Source of the DNA: a candidate division WWE3 bacterium RIFCSPHIGHO2_01_FULL_40_23
Lineage (GTDB): Bacteria; Patescibacteria; WWE3; UBA101185; 2-01-FULL-41-18
NCBI GenBank assembly: GCA_001772615.1
Contig: MEUZ01000003.1
Location: forward strand, 124,001 to 188,000
Direction of reading: 5' to 3'
Length of the DNA stretch: 64,000 nt
This document shows, piece by piece, positions 9,447 through 18,518 of the stretch (positions are counted from its first letter, which is position 1; each line of letters opens with the position of its first letter). Made by a program: the position numbers and the translations under genes. The notes beneath the pieces were generated by a model. It worked only from the letters and a program-made list of their open reading frames with translations, searched no databases and was not told the origin of the DNA.

Positions 9447-10448
9447 TCAGTCAACATTGATTTCTCTTCTTATCGTATAAGGCTTTCTATCGGTTGCTTC
9501 AAAAAAGATCCTAACAAGAAGCTCGCCTAAAAGACCTGTCATTATAAATTGACCTCCAAGCACTATAAACATAACGGAAAAAATGAGTAACGGCCTTGAA
9601 CCTATATCATGCCCATATAAAAATTTGTCCACCGCAAGATATAAACTCATTGCACAGCCCGCCAAAAAAAGAACTGATCCGGTAAGTCCAAATAGTCTTC
9701 CCGGCATCATTGTAAAAGGCTTAGTAGAGAAAGACTTAAAAAATGCCAGAGGAAAAAGATCCAAAAACACCGAGAAGGTTCTCGTTAAAGAACCGTAAGC
9801 GGTACTTCCATATACTCTTGGCTTATACTCCACATCAAATTCGGTAATCTTATTGGTATAAACAGTTCCATAAGCAAGCATAAACCTATGCATTTCCCCA
9901 TAAAACTTAAGGTTATTAAGAACAAACCTCCTAAAACCTTTAAGCCCCGAACCTTGATCTTTAATTTTTATTCCCGATATAAAACCTATGAGCTCGTTAG
10001 CAATCGAGGAAGGGATGGACCTTAAAAAAGCGGTGGCTCTTCTTTCTTTAAATCTGCCTACTCTATTCGTGTTTACTATGTCAAAACCCTCATCAAGCTT
10101 TTTAATAACATTTAAAATCTCATTCGTATTAACCTCAAGATCGCTTGCTATAATAATTACATAATCTCCCTTGCTATGATCAAACCCATTCTGATAGGCT
10201 GCGGTTAAACCGTAATTTCTTGAATGCTGGATCACCTTCAGACTTTTATCATTTTGAGCAAGTTCGGAAAGCACATCCCAGGTTCTATCTTTAAAACTTC
10301 CATCGTCAACCATTATAATTTCGTAACTTCTACCACTTTCCTTCAAAACTTCTTTAAGTTCTTTGTACAAAACGATTATATTTTTTTCCTCATTATAAAT
10401 AGGAACAATTATGGAAAGATTTACATTTTTAGTTGAATCAAAAAGCAT
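9447..10448 (-). CDS. GT2 polyprenyl-phosphate sugar transferase with C-terminal membrane helices
   Basis: 333 residues. The GT-A domain has VPIYNEEKNI, the donor-binding ASDLEV acidic site and a GSGLKGFRR loop, followed by two C-terminal membrane helices (about residues 240-310), the architecture of GtrB/ArnC-type enzymes that make undecaprenyl-phosphate sugars. Such donors would feed the GT39-like enzymes in the same operon. It lies 16 bp downstream of the next gene in the array. Sugar identity is not visible. Confidence 0.83.
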   Translation of the reverse strand: MLFDSTKNVNLSIIVPIYNEEKNIIVLYKELKEVLKESGRSYEIIMVDDGSFKDRTWDVLSELAQNDKSLKVIQHSRNYGLTAAYQNGFDHSKGDYVIIIASDLEVNTNEILNVIKKLDEGFDIVNTNRVGRFKERRATAFLRSIPSSIANELIGFISGIKIKDQGSGLKGFRRFVLNNLKFYGEMHRFMLAYGTVYTNKITEFDVEYKPRVYGSTAYGSLTRTFSVFLDLFPLAFFKSFSTKPFTMMPGRLFGLTGSVLFLAGCAMSLYLAVDKFLYGHDIGSRPLLIFSVMFIVLGGQFIMTGLLGELLVRIFFEATDRKPYTIRREINVD

Positions 10449-10483
10449 AGCAAGTAAGATTTTCCCACATCAAAATTGCGTGG

Positions 10484-11470
10484 TCAAACCCTAAGGTCAA
10501 ACCCTCCCGGGCGTTTAGCATGCCAGTAAAGGGATGACCTGACAATATCAGCAAGTGAGTTTTTTGGTTCCCAGGAAAGCTCTGTTTTGGCTTTTTTATT
10601 ATCAGCCCATAAGGAATCTACATCACCCTTTCGTCTGGGAGATGTTACAGTATTGATCTTCCTTCCCGTTTGCAGCTCAACTTCCGTTATTACATCCTTT
10701 ACTGAAAAACCATGGGAAGAGCAGACATTAAATATTTCGCTTTTAGGCTTTTTTGATAAGTGCTCTGCCGACTTAATAAAAGCCTCGGCAACATCCTCCA
10801 CATGAACGTAATCCTTAATATAGGTTCCGTCATAAGTCTCAAAGTCAGATCCATGCATCCTAAATACCCCATCTGATAAAGCGGCTTTTGAGAGCACTGA
10901 TACATCCGAGCTTAAGGCCCCCTTATCCTCACCGATACTCCCATCCGCCATGGCTCCGGCAACTTCAAAAAGCCTTAAAGAAATTGTTTTAATCCCAAAC
11001 AAAAGATCATACCACCCAAAAATTCTCTCTATAAAAACTAGCGTTTCAGAAAACACAGTTTCCGTACCAAAGTCACTATCTTCATTAACCGGAAGAAAGT
11101 CAGCCTTACCATAAATCTCTGAAGATGAAGCAAAGATTAGCCTTTTTACTGAATTCTGCTTCATGGCCTCAACAAGGTTAAGGCTCGCGGTAATGTTACT
11201 CTTCAAGCAAAGGTAAGGCTCCTCAAAAGAGTTTTTGGAAGCAGTGTTTCCGGATAAATTAATTACTAAATTAAAGGCGGACGTCTTTAAAGCTCCGTCA
11301 ATACTGTTAAAATTAAGAAGGTCTCCTTCTATAACTTTACAGATCTTTACTGCTTCTTTATGGCCGGTTGAGAAATTATCAAAGACGGTAACTTCATTAT
11401 TTGCTTCAAGAAGTTTTCTTACAAGTACAGAACCAATAAAACCCGCACCACCGCATAAAAGAACTCTCAT
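10484..11470 (-). CDS. GalE-like extended SDR with degenerate catalytic dyad
   Basis: 328 residues with an intact NAD-binding start (CGGAGFIGSVLVRKLL) and the SSSEIYG segment of the family. The position of the catalytic YxxxK reads F140-S-E-T-L144, so both tyrosine and lysine are replaced, and the usual HLAA segment is NLSGN. The fold and C-terminus look complete (KGDVDSLWADNKKAKTEL). It sits in the glycan operon. By sequence alone it is a UDP-glucose 4-epimerase relative. Catalysis by the normal mechanism is unlikely, so a binding or regulatory role is possible. Confidence 0.75.
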   Translation of the reverse strand: MRVLLCGGAGFIGSVLVRKLLEANNEVTVFDNFSTGHKEAVKICKVIEGDLLNFNSIDGALKTSAFNLVINLSGNTASKNSFEEPYLCLKSNITASLNLVEAMKQNSVKRLIFASSSEIYGKADFLPVNEDSDFGTETVFSETLVFIERIFGWYDLLFGIKTISLRLFEVAGAMADGSIGEDKGALSSDVSVLSKAALSDGVFRMHGSDFETYDGTYIKDYVHVEDVAEAFIKSAEHLSKKPKSEIFNVCSSHGFSVKDVITEVELQTGRKINTVTSPRRKGDVDSLWADNKKAKTELSWEPKNSLADIVRSSLYWHAKRPGGFDLRV

Positions 11471-11485
11471 GTTCCTTGTCTTAGA

Positions 11486-12232
11486 CTAATATTTACCCAG
11501 AAGGTCATTAAATCTTACCTTTAATACATCTAAAAAATTATAAAAAGAATCTCTTATATTATTAACTCTTGTATTTCGGTATTCCCACACAATGGGCACC
11601 TCTTTAATCTTTTTACCCATCTTTTTTGCAATAAAAAGAATTTCCACATCAAAAGCCGTAACTTTGGGAACTTTAAGTTCTTTTGACGAATCCCCATACA
11701 ATAAACTCTTTTTAAATATCTCTCTGGCAAGATCTCCCCTGAAAAGTTTAAAACCGCATTGAGTATCATTAATTCCTGAAAGAACCAGAAGCCTTACAAG
11801 AAGGTTAAAAGTCCTTCCCATTATATGTCTTATCAGCGGTTCATTTTTTCTGACAGCGCCTATGCCTTCTCTTGATCCAATCCCAATATCAAAATCATTG
11901 TCTTTTACCCACACAAGAAGTCTTTTAAGCTCTTCTATGGGTACGGCCAGATCTCCATCACACAAAAGAACAAAGTTGCCTGTAGAATTTAATACACCTG
12001 TCCTGACTGCAAAACCTTTCCCTTTATGTGCATTCTTTATCAAAATAACCTTTTCGTTTGTACTCCTAAAGGTATCAACAGTTTCTGACGTAGCGTCCGT
12101 GCTTCCATCATCAACCACAATAATTTCATAATTAGGTTCAAAGTCATTAAGAAAGGTTGTAATTTTCGTTAAGGTTATTCCTATATTAGGTTTTTCATTA
12201 TACGCGGGTATTACAACGGAAATTTCAGTCAT
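11486..12232 (-). CDS. GT2 glycosyltransferase (dolichyl-phosphate glucosyltransferase-like)
   Basis: About 248 residues from the ATG at 12,232, which lies one base after the stop of the upstream gene. A longer frame to 12,271 would overlap that gene by 38 bp and adds no conserved sequence. The GT-A domain begins at once with VVIPAYNEKPNI and contains the DDGSTD and CDGDLAVP donor-binding motifs plus DTQCGFKLFRGD. It has no membrane anchor, unlike the two other GT2 proteins nearby. It probably charges polyprenyl phosphate with a hexose. Confidence 0.83.
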   Translation of the reverse strand: MTEISVVIPAYNEKPNIGITLTKITTFLNDFEPNYEIIVVDDGSTDATSETVDTFRSTNEKVILIKNAHKGKGFAVRTGVLNSTGNFVLLCDGDLAVPIEELKRLLVWVKDNDFDIGIGSREGIGAVRKNEPLIRHIMGRTFNLLVRLLVLSGINDTQCGFKLFRGDLAREIFKKSLLYGDSSKELKVPKVTAFDVEILFIAKKMGKKIKEVPIVWEYRNTRVNNIRDSFYNFLDVLKVRFNDLLGKY

Positions 12233-12233
12233 A

Positions 12234-13370
12234 TCAAACTTTAATAACGGTGGCAGTTTTTTCCCAAACAATTTTACTATATAAGAGATAGTTCCATATG
12301 AGCCCGATTAAAATTCCAAGAGGATAGCCTACCAAAAGCACAAAAATAACTTTCCCAAAAACCGATTGCGATAAAACAATGAAGCCTTTTTGAATAAAGT
12401 ATGTGCCTATATTTATAAGACAAAAGATAATAAACTTTTTCATCTTCTCATCCACTCTTACGATTTTTCTCTCCTTAAACGACCAGAGATTGTTAAAAGT
12501 GAAAGTTGTAACTACTGCGGCAAGAAAAGCTGGTAGTAAAGAGACAGAAGGATTAATCTTGTAAAAAAGAACTAAAAAATAAAAAATGGAAGTCTGCACA
12601 AAAAGACCCGCACTCCCTACTATCAGAAACTTAAAAAAAGAAGCATTCTTTTTAATCCTTAACTTAAAAATAAGTTTGAGAGATTCAATAATATTCTCCT
12701 TTTCCATTTTTGAGTCCCCTCTGTCTCTCAAACCAAAAGCTATAGGGATTTCACCAATTTTTCCACCCTTCATTTTCATCTCATATAAAAGCTGAATTTT
12801 GTATGTGTATGCCTTTCTATCTAAATCCTCAAGGTTTACTTTAGAAAGGGTTGAAACTCTTGATATCCTATAACCGGAGGTAACATCATGAATTTCAAAA
12901 AGGCCCAGTACAATTCGCGAGAGAAGATTCCCAAAAAAACTTAAGAGCTTCCTGTAAAGTGCCCATGAGTCAGGAATAGAACCTCCTTTGATATACCTTG
13001 AACCAAGCACATAGTCATATCCTTCATTTAATTTTGCCACGAATCGCTTAACATCCTTCGGATCGTGCTGAAAGTCAGCGTCCATTTCAACAATCCCATC
13101 CGCTTTAAGCTCACTAATTGCATATTTCATTCCCAAAATATAGGCGCTTCCAAGTCCTGTTTTTTTCTCTTCCACCAAAAGATGTATGTTGGGATTTTCC
13201 TTCACCTTTTTCCTTACAGCCTCCGTTGTGCCGTCAGTTGAATTCCCATCAACAATCACGCTATGCATTTCACACGAGGGAACACCTTTAAACTGCGCCT
13301 TCAGCGCATCAAGAAACTTGTCAATATTTTCAATTTCGTTATAAGTTGGCGTTACAACTACTATCCTCAT
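12234..13370 (-). CDS. Polyprenol-phosphate mannosyltransferase-like GT2 fused to a GtrA domain
   Basis: 378 residues in two parts. Residues 1 to about 235 form a Dpm1-like GT-A domain (TPTYNEIENI, EMDADFQHDP, DVTSGYRISR). Residues about 245-370 form a four-helix GtrA-like membrane domain (FKFLIVGSAGLFVQTSIFYF) that in other systems helps flip or present the lipid-linked sugar. The fusion is a known architecture. Being at or near the operon head, it likely supplies the lipid-sugar donor used by the GT-C proteins. Confidence 0.87.
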   Translation of the reverse strand: MRIVVVTPTYNEIENIDKFLDALKAQFKGVPSCEMHSVIVDGNSTDGTTEAVRKKVKENPNIHLLVEEKKTGLGSAYILGMKYAISELKADGIVEMDADFQHDPKDVKRFVAKLNEGYDYVLGSRYIKGGSIPDSWALYRKLLSFFGNLLSRIVLGLFEIHDVTSGYRISRVSTLSKVNLEDLDRKAYTYKIQLLYEMKMKGGKIGEIPIAFGLRDRGDSKMEKENIIESLKLIFKLRIKKNASFFKFLIVGSAGLFVQTSIFYFLVLFYKINPSVSLLPAFLAAVVTTFTFNNLWSFKERKIVRVDEKMKKFIIFCLINIGTYFIQKGFIVLSQSVFGKVIFVLLVGYPLGILIGLIWNYLLYSKIVWEKTATVIKV

Positions 13371-13432
13371 CTCATAGACCCTTAAACTAACCCTAACAAC
13401 TCAAAGTTTACAATAAAGATTAAGGGAATGCT

Positions 13433-13687
13433 CTAAATACCAAGAACCATGGCAAAAAGCAGTGTTACGATACCGCCTATTAAAACATATTCCAGTATAA
13501 TCTGAAAAGTGAGCCGATCCTCCAAATAATGATGGACAAACGCCCACAAAACATAGTAAGAAACCCCCGCCAGGACAGAGAAGAACTGATATCTTAAATT
13601 AAATCTGAAAAGAAAGAAAAAAAGGAAGCTTACGGATAGCCCCACAAAAAGAAAAATTAAATGTGAGATGTGCTTTTTTTCTTCCAT
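13433..13687 (-). CDS. Small three-helix membrane protein, unknown
   Basis: 84 residues, almost entirely hydrophobic, with three predicted membrane helices (about 9-28, 33-52, 60-83) and a charged N-terminus MEEKKH. I do not recognise the family. It lies one base downstream of the CAP-domain gene and probably shares its transcript. The tight coupling and clean start support a real gene. Confidence 0.6.
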   Translation of the reverse strand: MEEKKHISHLIFLFVGLSVSFLFFFLFRFNLRYQFFSVLAGVSYYVLWAFVHHYLEDRLTFQIILEYVLIGGIVTLLFAMVLGI

Positions 13688-13688
13688 A

Positions 13689-14579
13689 CTATAAAACCCT
13701 GCCTGGAACTATAACAAACCCTATACTCACTATTGCAAGCATCAAAAGGAAAATATGAGCTAAAGTGTGCCCGTTAAGTTTAACAATACCTTTTCTTGAT
13801 GAATACCAAAAGTCAATCATAAACAAGGCAAAAACAAAACCGGCAAGAATAAGCGAAATGGTCTTCGTGAAGAAATAGATGTCAATAAGCGGAAACTCTT
13901 CTTTCTTTGAAGTATCAACCGCACTTAATTTTTCACCGATTTGGCTCTCTAGAAGAGAAGAATCACTTCTTTGGACTTTTAATCCCCCTATCTCCACTTT
14001 CTCAACGGGAACCGGCGTTCTTCTCTTACCGAAAAATTGAACAACAAGTGTAGTCTGGTAACCGTCCAAAGTCCCGTTTACAACAGCAAACCCTATATCA
14101 TTGTAATTTGGATTTAAAAGGTTGTCCCTATGTGTAGGAGAGTCCATCCAGGCCTTAACAACACTTTTAGATTCATTAAAGTTTTTTGCTAGGTTCTCCC
14201 CTGCTGTTGAGTAGTCATAATTAACCTCCGAAAAGAAATACCAAGGCTCAATCCCAGAAGGTGATACATGCGCCCAATAGTTATTTTTAAACATATCCTC
14301 GGCTTTAGCACTTGCCGCCTTGGTTAAGTCCGGATCAAGATTAAGTTCCGAAAGTCCTTTAAGCTTTCTTTGTTCATTTGTGTATTTATAAAGATCTGAA
14401 GCGTTGATATTGGAGGCATAACCTAAGACTCCGGGCATTCTTACTGCCGTAACTCTAATAGACGCCATTAAAAACAGAAGGAGGAAAGAATAATAACTTA
14501 AAGCCTTATGGCTTAGTAAATGTGACCTCCTCTTACCATTCACATCAGGAAGAAAGTGGGCAAATGTGACAAGCTTCAT
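13689..14579 (-). CDS. CAP (SCP/PR1) domain protein with membrane anchors
   Basis: 296 residues. An N-terminal membrane segment (about 28-46) is followed by a CAP domain (about 60-180) with the conserved pieces WAHVSP, GENLA, WMDSPTHRDNLL and VVQFFG, including the two histidines and glutamate of the CAP cavity. Two C-terminal membrane helices (about 235-253 and 270-290) anchor it. CAP proteins are extracellular, and their bacterial roles are poorly known. It is transcribed divergently from the gene at 14,643. Confidence 0.82.
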   Translation of the reverse strand: MKLVTFAHFLPDVNGKRRSHLLSHKALSYYSFLLLFLMASIRVTAVRMPGVLGYASNINASDLYKYTNEQRKLKGLSELNLDPDLTKAASAKAEDMFKNNYWAHVSPSGIEPWYFFSEVNYDYSTAGENLAKNFNESKSVVKAWMDSPTHRDNLLNPNYNDIGFAVVNGTLDGYQTTLVVQFFGKRRTPVPVEKVEIGGLKVQRSDSSLLESQIGEKLSAVDTSKKEEFPLIDIYFFTKTISLILAGFVFALFMIDFWYSSRKGIVKLNGHTLAHIFLLMLAIVSIGFVIVPGRVL

Positions 14580-14606
14580 ATCACTAAAATAATAACATAT
14601 AAACTC

Positions 14607-14635
14607 TTGACATTAGGAAATAGGGCACCTAGTAT
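14607..14635 (+). promoter_or_regulatory. Sigma-70-type promoter, TTGACA-17-TAGTAT
   Basis: A consensus -35 (14,607-14,612) and a -10 (14,630-14,635) are separated by 17 bases. The predicted transcription start coincides with the ATG at 14,643, so the transcript should be leaderless. No Shine-Dalgarno-like sequence precedes the ATG. Confidence 0.75.
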
Positions 14636-14642
14636 ATACTTA

Positions 14643-14852
14643 ATGCCAAAGCTTAAAAGAAAGAACAAGTCTTCCTCAACCAGAAGCTCTGCCATATATG
14701 ACAGGGAGTTTCATTTCCTCACCGATAACAAGCGCACACTTCAGTTAATTATAACTGCCTTCCTTGCTCTCTCCGCTCTTCTTGTCGCCCACATAGTAAA
14801 TCAGCAGGAAGAGCTTGACCTATACAAAGAAGCAAGGGCGGTCACAAGATAA
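14643..14852 (+). CDS. Small single-span membrane protein, unknown
   Basis: 69 residues from the ATG at 14,643. An upstream extension of the frame to 14,556 crosses the promoter and is rejected. The product has a basic, serine-rich N-terminus (MPKLKRKNKSSSTRSS), one membrane helix (about 33-51) and a short polar tail, the topology of small divisome-like or scaffold proteins, but I cannot assign it. It precedes a tethered solute-binding protein by 3 bp and is probably co-transcribed with it. Confidence 0.6.
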   Translation: MPKLKRKNKSSSTRSSAIYDREFHFLTDNKRTLQLIITAFLALSALLVAHIVNQQEELDLYKEARAVTR

Positions 14853-14855
14853 TCC

Positions 14856-15668
14856 ATGCCACCCAAGACTCTTATTGTTCTCCTTATTGGAATTTTATTT
14901 ATAAGCCTTTTCTATTATTATTCAAAACTTAATTCCGGCAATCCTTTCACGGAAGACGCCCCCAAAGACAACTCTTTGGAGAGAGTTCTCTCCTCAAAGG
15001 AACTAAGAGTAGGATCAGCCCTTGAGGAGCTTCCCTGGGGGAAAGTTGATCCTAAAACGGGAAAAGAAATAGGAGCAGAGGTTGAAATTGCAAAACTCGT
15101 TGCCGATAAGCTTTCGGTCAAACTCGTACTTGTAAATAAAGGTTTTGACTACCTTTTACCTGACCTTCTTAACAAGCAATATGATGTTGTAATAGCCGGG
15201 ATGAGTATAACCAATGAAAGGAAAAAGCTTGTTAACTTTACCGGTCCTTACCTTACTACAGGCCTTTCCATAATTGTGAGAAAGGACAATCAAAGCATTA
15301 AGTCGGTTTCTGATCTTGAAGGGAAAAAGGTAGGCACACTTTCAGGAACCACTTCACATGAGTTCCTTCAAACTTTAAAAAATGTTGACGTTAGAGCCTA
15401 TGATGATCCTGGAAAGTACATAACTGAAACAATTAACGGAAACATTGACGCTACCGTTTATGATGCAACCGCAGCAAATAACTACTTAAAAGAAAATCCT
15501 TCCCTTAAAGTCACAGGGGACCTTCTTAAAAAAGAGCAATACGGCATGGCCGTTAGAAAAGGGGATGTTATGCTTCTAAATGAATTAAACCTTATCATAT
15601 CGGAAATTAAGGATAGTGACGAATTTAAAAAGATTATACAAGAATGGTATGGCCCTTCTGTTGAATAA
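14856..15668 (+). CDS. Membrane-anchored family 3 solute-binding protein (amino-acid type)
   Basis: 270 residues. Residues about 5-23 form an uncleaved-looking signal anchor with no lipobox cysteine, followed by a complete periplasmic-binding domain: ELRVGSALEELPWG, GAEVEIAKLVADKL, DVVIAGMSITNERKK, GLSIIVRKDN and YDATAANNYL. This fold normally binds amino acids for ABC importers. No permease or ATPase gene is nearby. Instead a large sensor kinase follows after 82 bp, so the protein may act as a tethered ligand receptor or serve a distant transporter. Confidence 0.83.
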   Translation: MPPKTLIVLLIGILFISLFYYYSKLNSGNPFTEDAPKDNSLERVLSSKELRVGSALEELPWGKVDPKTGKEIGAEVEIAKLVADKLSVKLVLVNKGFDYLLPDLLNKQYDVVIAGMSITNERKKLVNFTGPYLTTGLSIIVRKDNQSIKSVSDLEGKKVGTLSGTTSHEFLQTLKNVDVRAYDDPGKYITETINGNIDATVYDATAANNYLKENPSLKVTGDLLKKEQYGMAVRKGDVMLLNELNLIISEIKDSDEFKKIIQEWYGPSVE

Positions 15669-15750
15669 AAATTTAAAAAACATCAACCAACTATAACAAA
15701 CGATAAAGAAATCTTAGCTTAAAAAGATCACGGGTAGTATTATTGAGTCA

Positions 15751-17955
15751 ATGGCCCAGAAAAAAGTACTTCTAAAAGAACGCTTAATACTTTCCTACAT
15801 TTCAGTAGTTTTCATTTCACTTTTTATTTCCATACTCTTTTCTTACACTCTTTTTATCCTTACCGTTAACAAAAGGCTTGATCCTGAAATTACAGGTGCC
15901 AAAGAGACAATGGAGGGGAGAATTTCCGAACTTATGGAAAAATCATTGATCTTCACGGATATTATCTCGCGCGAAAAAGAAGCTCTTTCATTCCTAAAAA
16001 ATGAACTTTCAAGAGATGGGACTATTGAAGACTTAAGAAGATTTAACAGCAAAGCAGGTCTTGACATCCTTCAGATCCTTGATCAAAACGGGAAAGTTCT
16101 GCTAAGCCTTGAAAATCCTTCTGTTGAACCCTACAGCAAAATTAATGATAATCTAGTTCAGAAAGGTCTTAGAGGCTACAAAAACAGCTCCTTTCAGATA
16201 GAAGACGGAAAGCCTTCAATTGTTTCCATCGTTCCCATTCAGGAAAACGGGAAAACATATGGTGCTCTCCTCGGCGGCTTCACCGTCACAAACCAACTTC
16301 TTAATAAAATAGAAGGATCCCTTCATAAAAAGATTTCCGTTTTTGATCTCAACGGCTACCTATTCGCCACAACAATAGAAGATAAAAACGGAGTTAGAGT
16401 AAGTGATCAAAGAATAGACCAAAACACACTGATTAAACTTAAAGAAGGTCAAAAATTCGTTAGGGCAAGAGTAAATATAGAAGACATAAGATATAGGGTT
16501 CTTTATTCAATGATCGGGAACTTTGAAGGCAAGGACTCCTTCATAATTATGATTGCCCTTCCTCTTGAAACAATAATTGCGGATAATAACAGAACCATCG
16601 GTATTCTCGTGTTTGCCAACCTTATAACTGTGGTAATCGCACTTTCATTTGCCATGAAAAACTCCAAAGACCTCATAGATCCCATTTACACCATAAAAAA
16701 GGGTACGGAAATTGTTGGATCTGGTAACCTTGACTACAAAATCAATGTCAGCACTGATGATGAAATAACAGATCTTGCTAACTCATTTAACGACATGACT
16801 AAACGTATAAAAACTCTGCTGGATGAAGTTTCTGATGAAAAAAACATTGCTAGTACGGAAAGAAATAAATTCTTCACTGTTTTTGAGGGGGTTCTTGATG
16901 GCATACTTACACTTGACTACGACAGAAGGATAACTCTTTTTAACAAGGCCGCAGAGGAAATAACCGGCCTTTCGTCAAAGGATGTTTTAGGAAAAAAGTG
17001 CGATGAAGTTCTTCTTTTCTTTAAAAACAAAGTAAGGCTTCCCTCATCGGAATTTTGCACCTTAAAAGAGGCGGACAAAGACCAGACAATCTTCTCCGAC
17101 AATAACTTAAAACTTGTCACATCAAAGAAAGATCTTTTTGTTTCCCTGACAAGCTCGGTAATAAAAGAAGGGAAGCTTGCAAACCTGGGATGTATACTTA
17201 CTTTTCAAGACACAACCAGGGAAAGAGAGCTTGAAGAAATGAAGCTTGATTTTGTTTCTATGGCAGCGCATGAACTAAGAACACCTCTTACTTCAATCAG
17301 GGGATACATTTCACTTCTGGAACCTAAAATTAAAGGAATAATAAATGAAAATGACATGAAATTTCTTGAAAGGATTGACATTTCGGCCTCTCAACTTTCA
17401 ACACTTATAGAAAACCTTCTTGACGTTTCAAAAATAGAACATGACTCGCTGGAAATAGAAGTCAAGAAAGAGGAGTGGGTTGAAATAGTAGAGGCTTCCG
17501 TTGAAGGTTTTAAGGATCTTGCTAAAGAAAAAGAGATTAAACTTTCTTTCAAGGAACCAAAGTCAACTATTCCTCCCGTAGCCATAGATAAGTTTAGAAT
17601 TTCGGAAGTCCTTTCAAATCTCCTTGCCAACGCGTTAAACTTCACGAACGAGGGCGGGGAAGTAACTGTTACTATAGGAATTGATAATGGCTTTATAAAA
17701 ACAATAATAAAAGATACGGGATGTGGAATACCAGAAAGGGCCATCCCCCATCTCTTTACAAAGTTTTACAGAGTAACGGGGATTTTAGAAAAAGGCTCAA
17801 AAGGAACAGGACTTGGACTTTATATCAGTAAGTCCATTGTAAGCATGCATGGGGGTAAAATCTGGGTTGAGAGTAAACTGGGCGTTGGAAGTTCATTTTC
17901 ATTTACTGTTCCGATTTTTAGTATGGCTGAAGCAACTAAAAGTTCTAGCTTATAG
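15751..17955 (+). CDS. Sensor histidine kinase (extracellular sensor, HAMP, PAS, HisKA, HATPase)
   Basis: 734 residues. First membrane helix about 14-38, extracellular Cache-like sensor about 40-285, second helix about 288-308, HAMP about 309-362, PAS about 372-490, then HisKA with the phosphoacceptor His507 in FVSMAAHELRTPLTSIRGY, and HATPase with N box ANALNFTNEGG, DTGCGIP and GTGLGLYISK. All catalytic boxes are intact. No response regulator gene is in the window. It overlaps the convergent signal peptidase gene by 11 bp. TATTAT lies 7 nt before the ATG, so a leaderless transcript is possible. Confidence 0.9.
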   Translation: MAQKKVLLKERLILSYISVVFISLFISILFSYTLFILTVNKRLDPEITGAKETMEGRISELMEKSLIFTDIISREKEALSFLKNELSRDGTIEDLRRFNSKAGLDILQILDQNGKVLLSLENPSVEPYSKINDNLVQKGLRGYKNSSFQIEDGKPSIVSIVPIQENGKTYGALLGGFTVTNQLLNKIEGSLHKKISVFDLNGYLFATTIEDKNGVRVSDQRIDQNTLIKLKEGQKFVRARVNIEDIRYRVLYSMIGNFEGKDSFIIMIALPLETIIADNNRTIGILVFANLITVVIALSFAMKNSKDLIDPIYTIKKGTEIVGSGNLDYKINVSTDDEITDLANSFNDMTKRIKTLLDEVSDEKNIASTERNKFFTVFEGVLDGILTLDYDRRITLFNKAAEEITGLSSKDVLGKKCDEVLLFFKNKVRLPSSEFCTLKEADKDQTIFSDNNLKLVTSKKDLFVSLTSSVIKEGKLANLGCILTFQDTTRERELEEMKLDFVSMAAHELRTPLTSIRGYISLLEPKIKGIINENDMKFLERIDISASQLSTLIENLLDVSKIEHDSLEIEVKKEEWVEIVEASVEGFKDLAKEKEIKLSFKEPKSTIPPVAIDKFRISEVLSNLLANALNFTNEGGEVTVTIGIDNGFIKTIIKDTGCGIPERAIPHLFTKFYRVTGILEKGSKGTGLGLYISKSIVSMHGGKIWVESKLGVGSSFSFTVPIFSMAEATKSSSL

Positions 17956-18484
17956 GACCTATTTTTGTGGGAGGCCAAAATCTTAAAAATACCTTGCCGT
18001 CAATCCTTCCTTCGGACAAAGGCCCAAAAACCCTTGAATCGGCCGAGTGCAATCTGTTGTCTCCCAAAACGAAATAATATTTATCCGGCACATCAGCAAC
18101 AAGACTTTGCACATCCTTAGTACAAACAGAAGGAGGAAGGTACTTCTCCTCAAGCTGCACTTTTTCACCAGTTTTTAAAATTACCCTTACAAAACAGTCT
18201 TTAATTTCAACTTTTTCTCCCGGGAGGCCTATAATTCTTTTTACGTAGTCTATATTATTGTTTCCAGGCGGATTAAAAATAATTATGTCACCTCTTTTTA
18301 GCCTGTGAAATTTCGGCGACAACCTCTCAACAAGAAGTCTTTCACCCGTATAAAGAGTAGGCTCCATAGAAGCCCCAACAACAACCTCGGGAAAAGCCAA
18401 AAAAGCATATACGGCTAAAAATATAGCGAGAGAAATAGCAAAAGTTTCAATCATCTCGGAGAAAAGATTTAAGAATGACTTCAT
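17945..18484 (-). CDS. lepB: Signal peptidase I
   Basis: 179 residues from the ATG at 18,484 (a TTG at 18,493 is in frame but sits inside the -10 region). One N-terminal membrane helix (about 13-32) is followed by the catalytic Ser39 in GASMEPTL, Lys82 in YVKRIIGLPGE, and the box E motif VLGDNRLHSADSR. All residues for the Ser/Lys dyad are present. It cleaves signal peptides on the outer face of the cytoplasmic membrane. A TATAAT lies 8 nt upstream of the ATG. Confidence 0.93.
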   Translation of the reverse strand: MKSFLNLFSEMIETFAISLAIFLAVYAFLAFPEVVVGASMEPTLYTGERLLVERLSPKFHRLKRGDIIIFNPPGNNNIDYVKRIIGLPGEKVEIKDCFVRVILKTGEKVQLEEKYLPPSVCTKDVQSLVADVPDKYYFVLGDNRLHSADSRVFGPLSEGRIDGKVFLRFWPPTKIGPIS

Positions 18485-18518
18485 AGGTGACAATTATAAC
18501 AGGAGTTATAATGGATTT

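Noticed and set aside
12233..12271. Longer start for the GT2 gene at 11,486 (to 12,271).
   Set aside because: It would overlap the upstream gene by 38 bp and adds residues before the conserved VVIPAYNE start; ATG 12,232 sits one base after the upstream stop.
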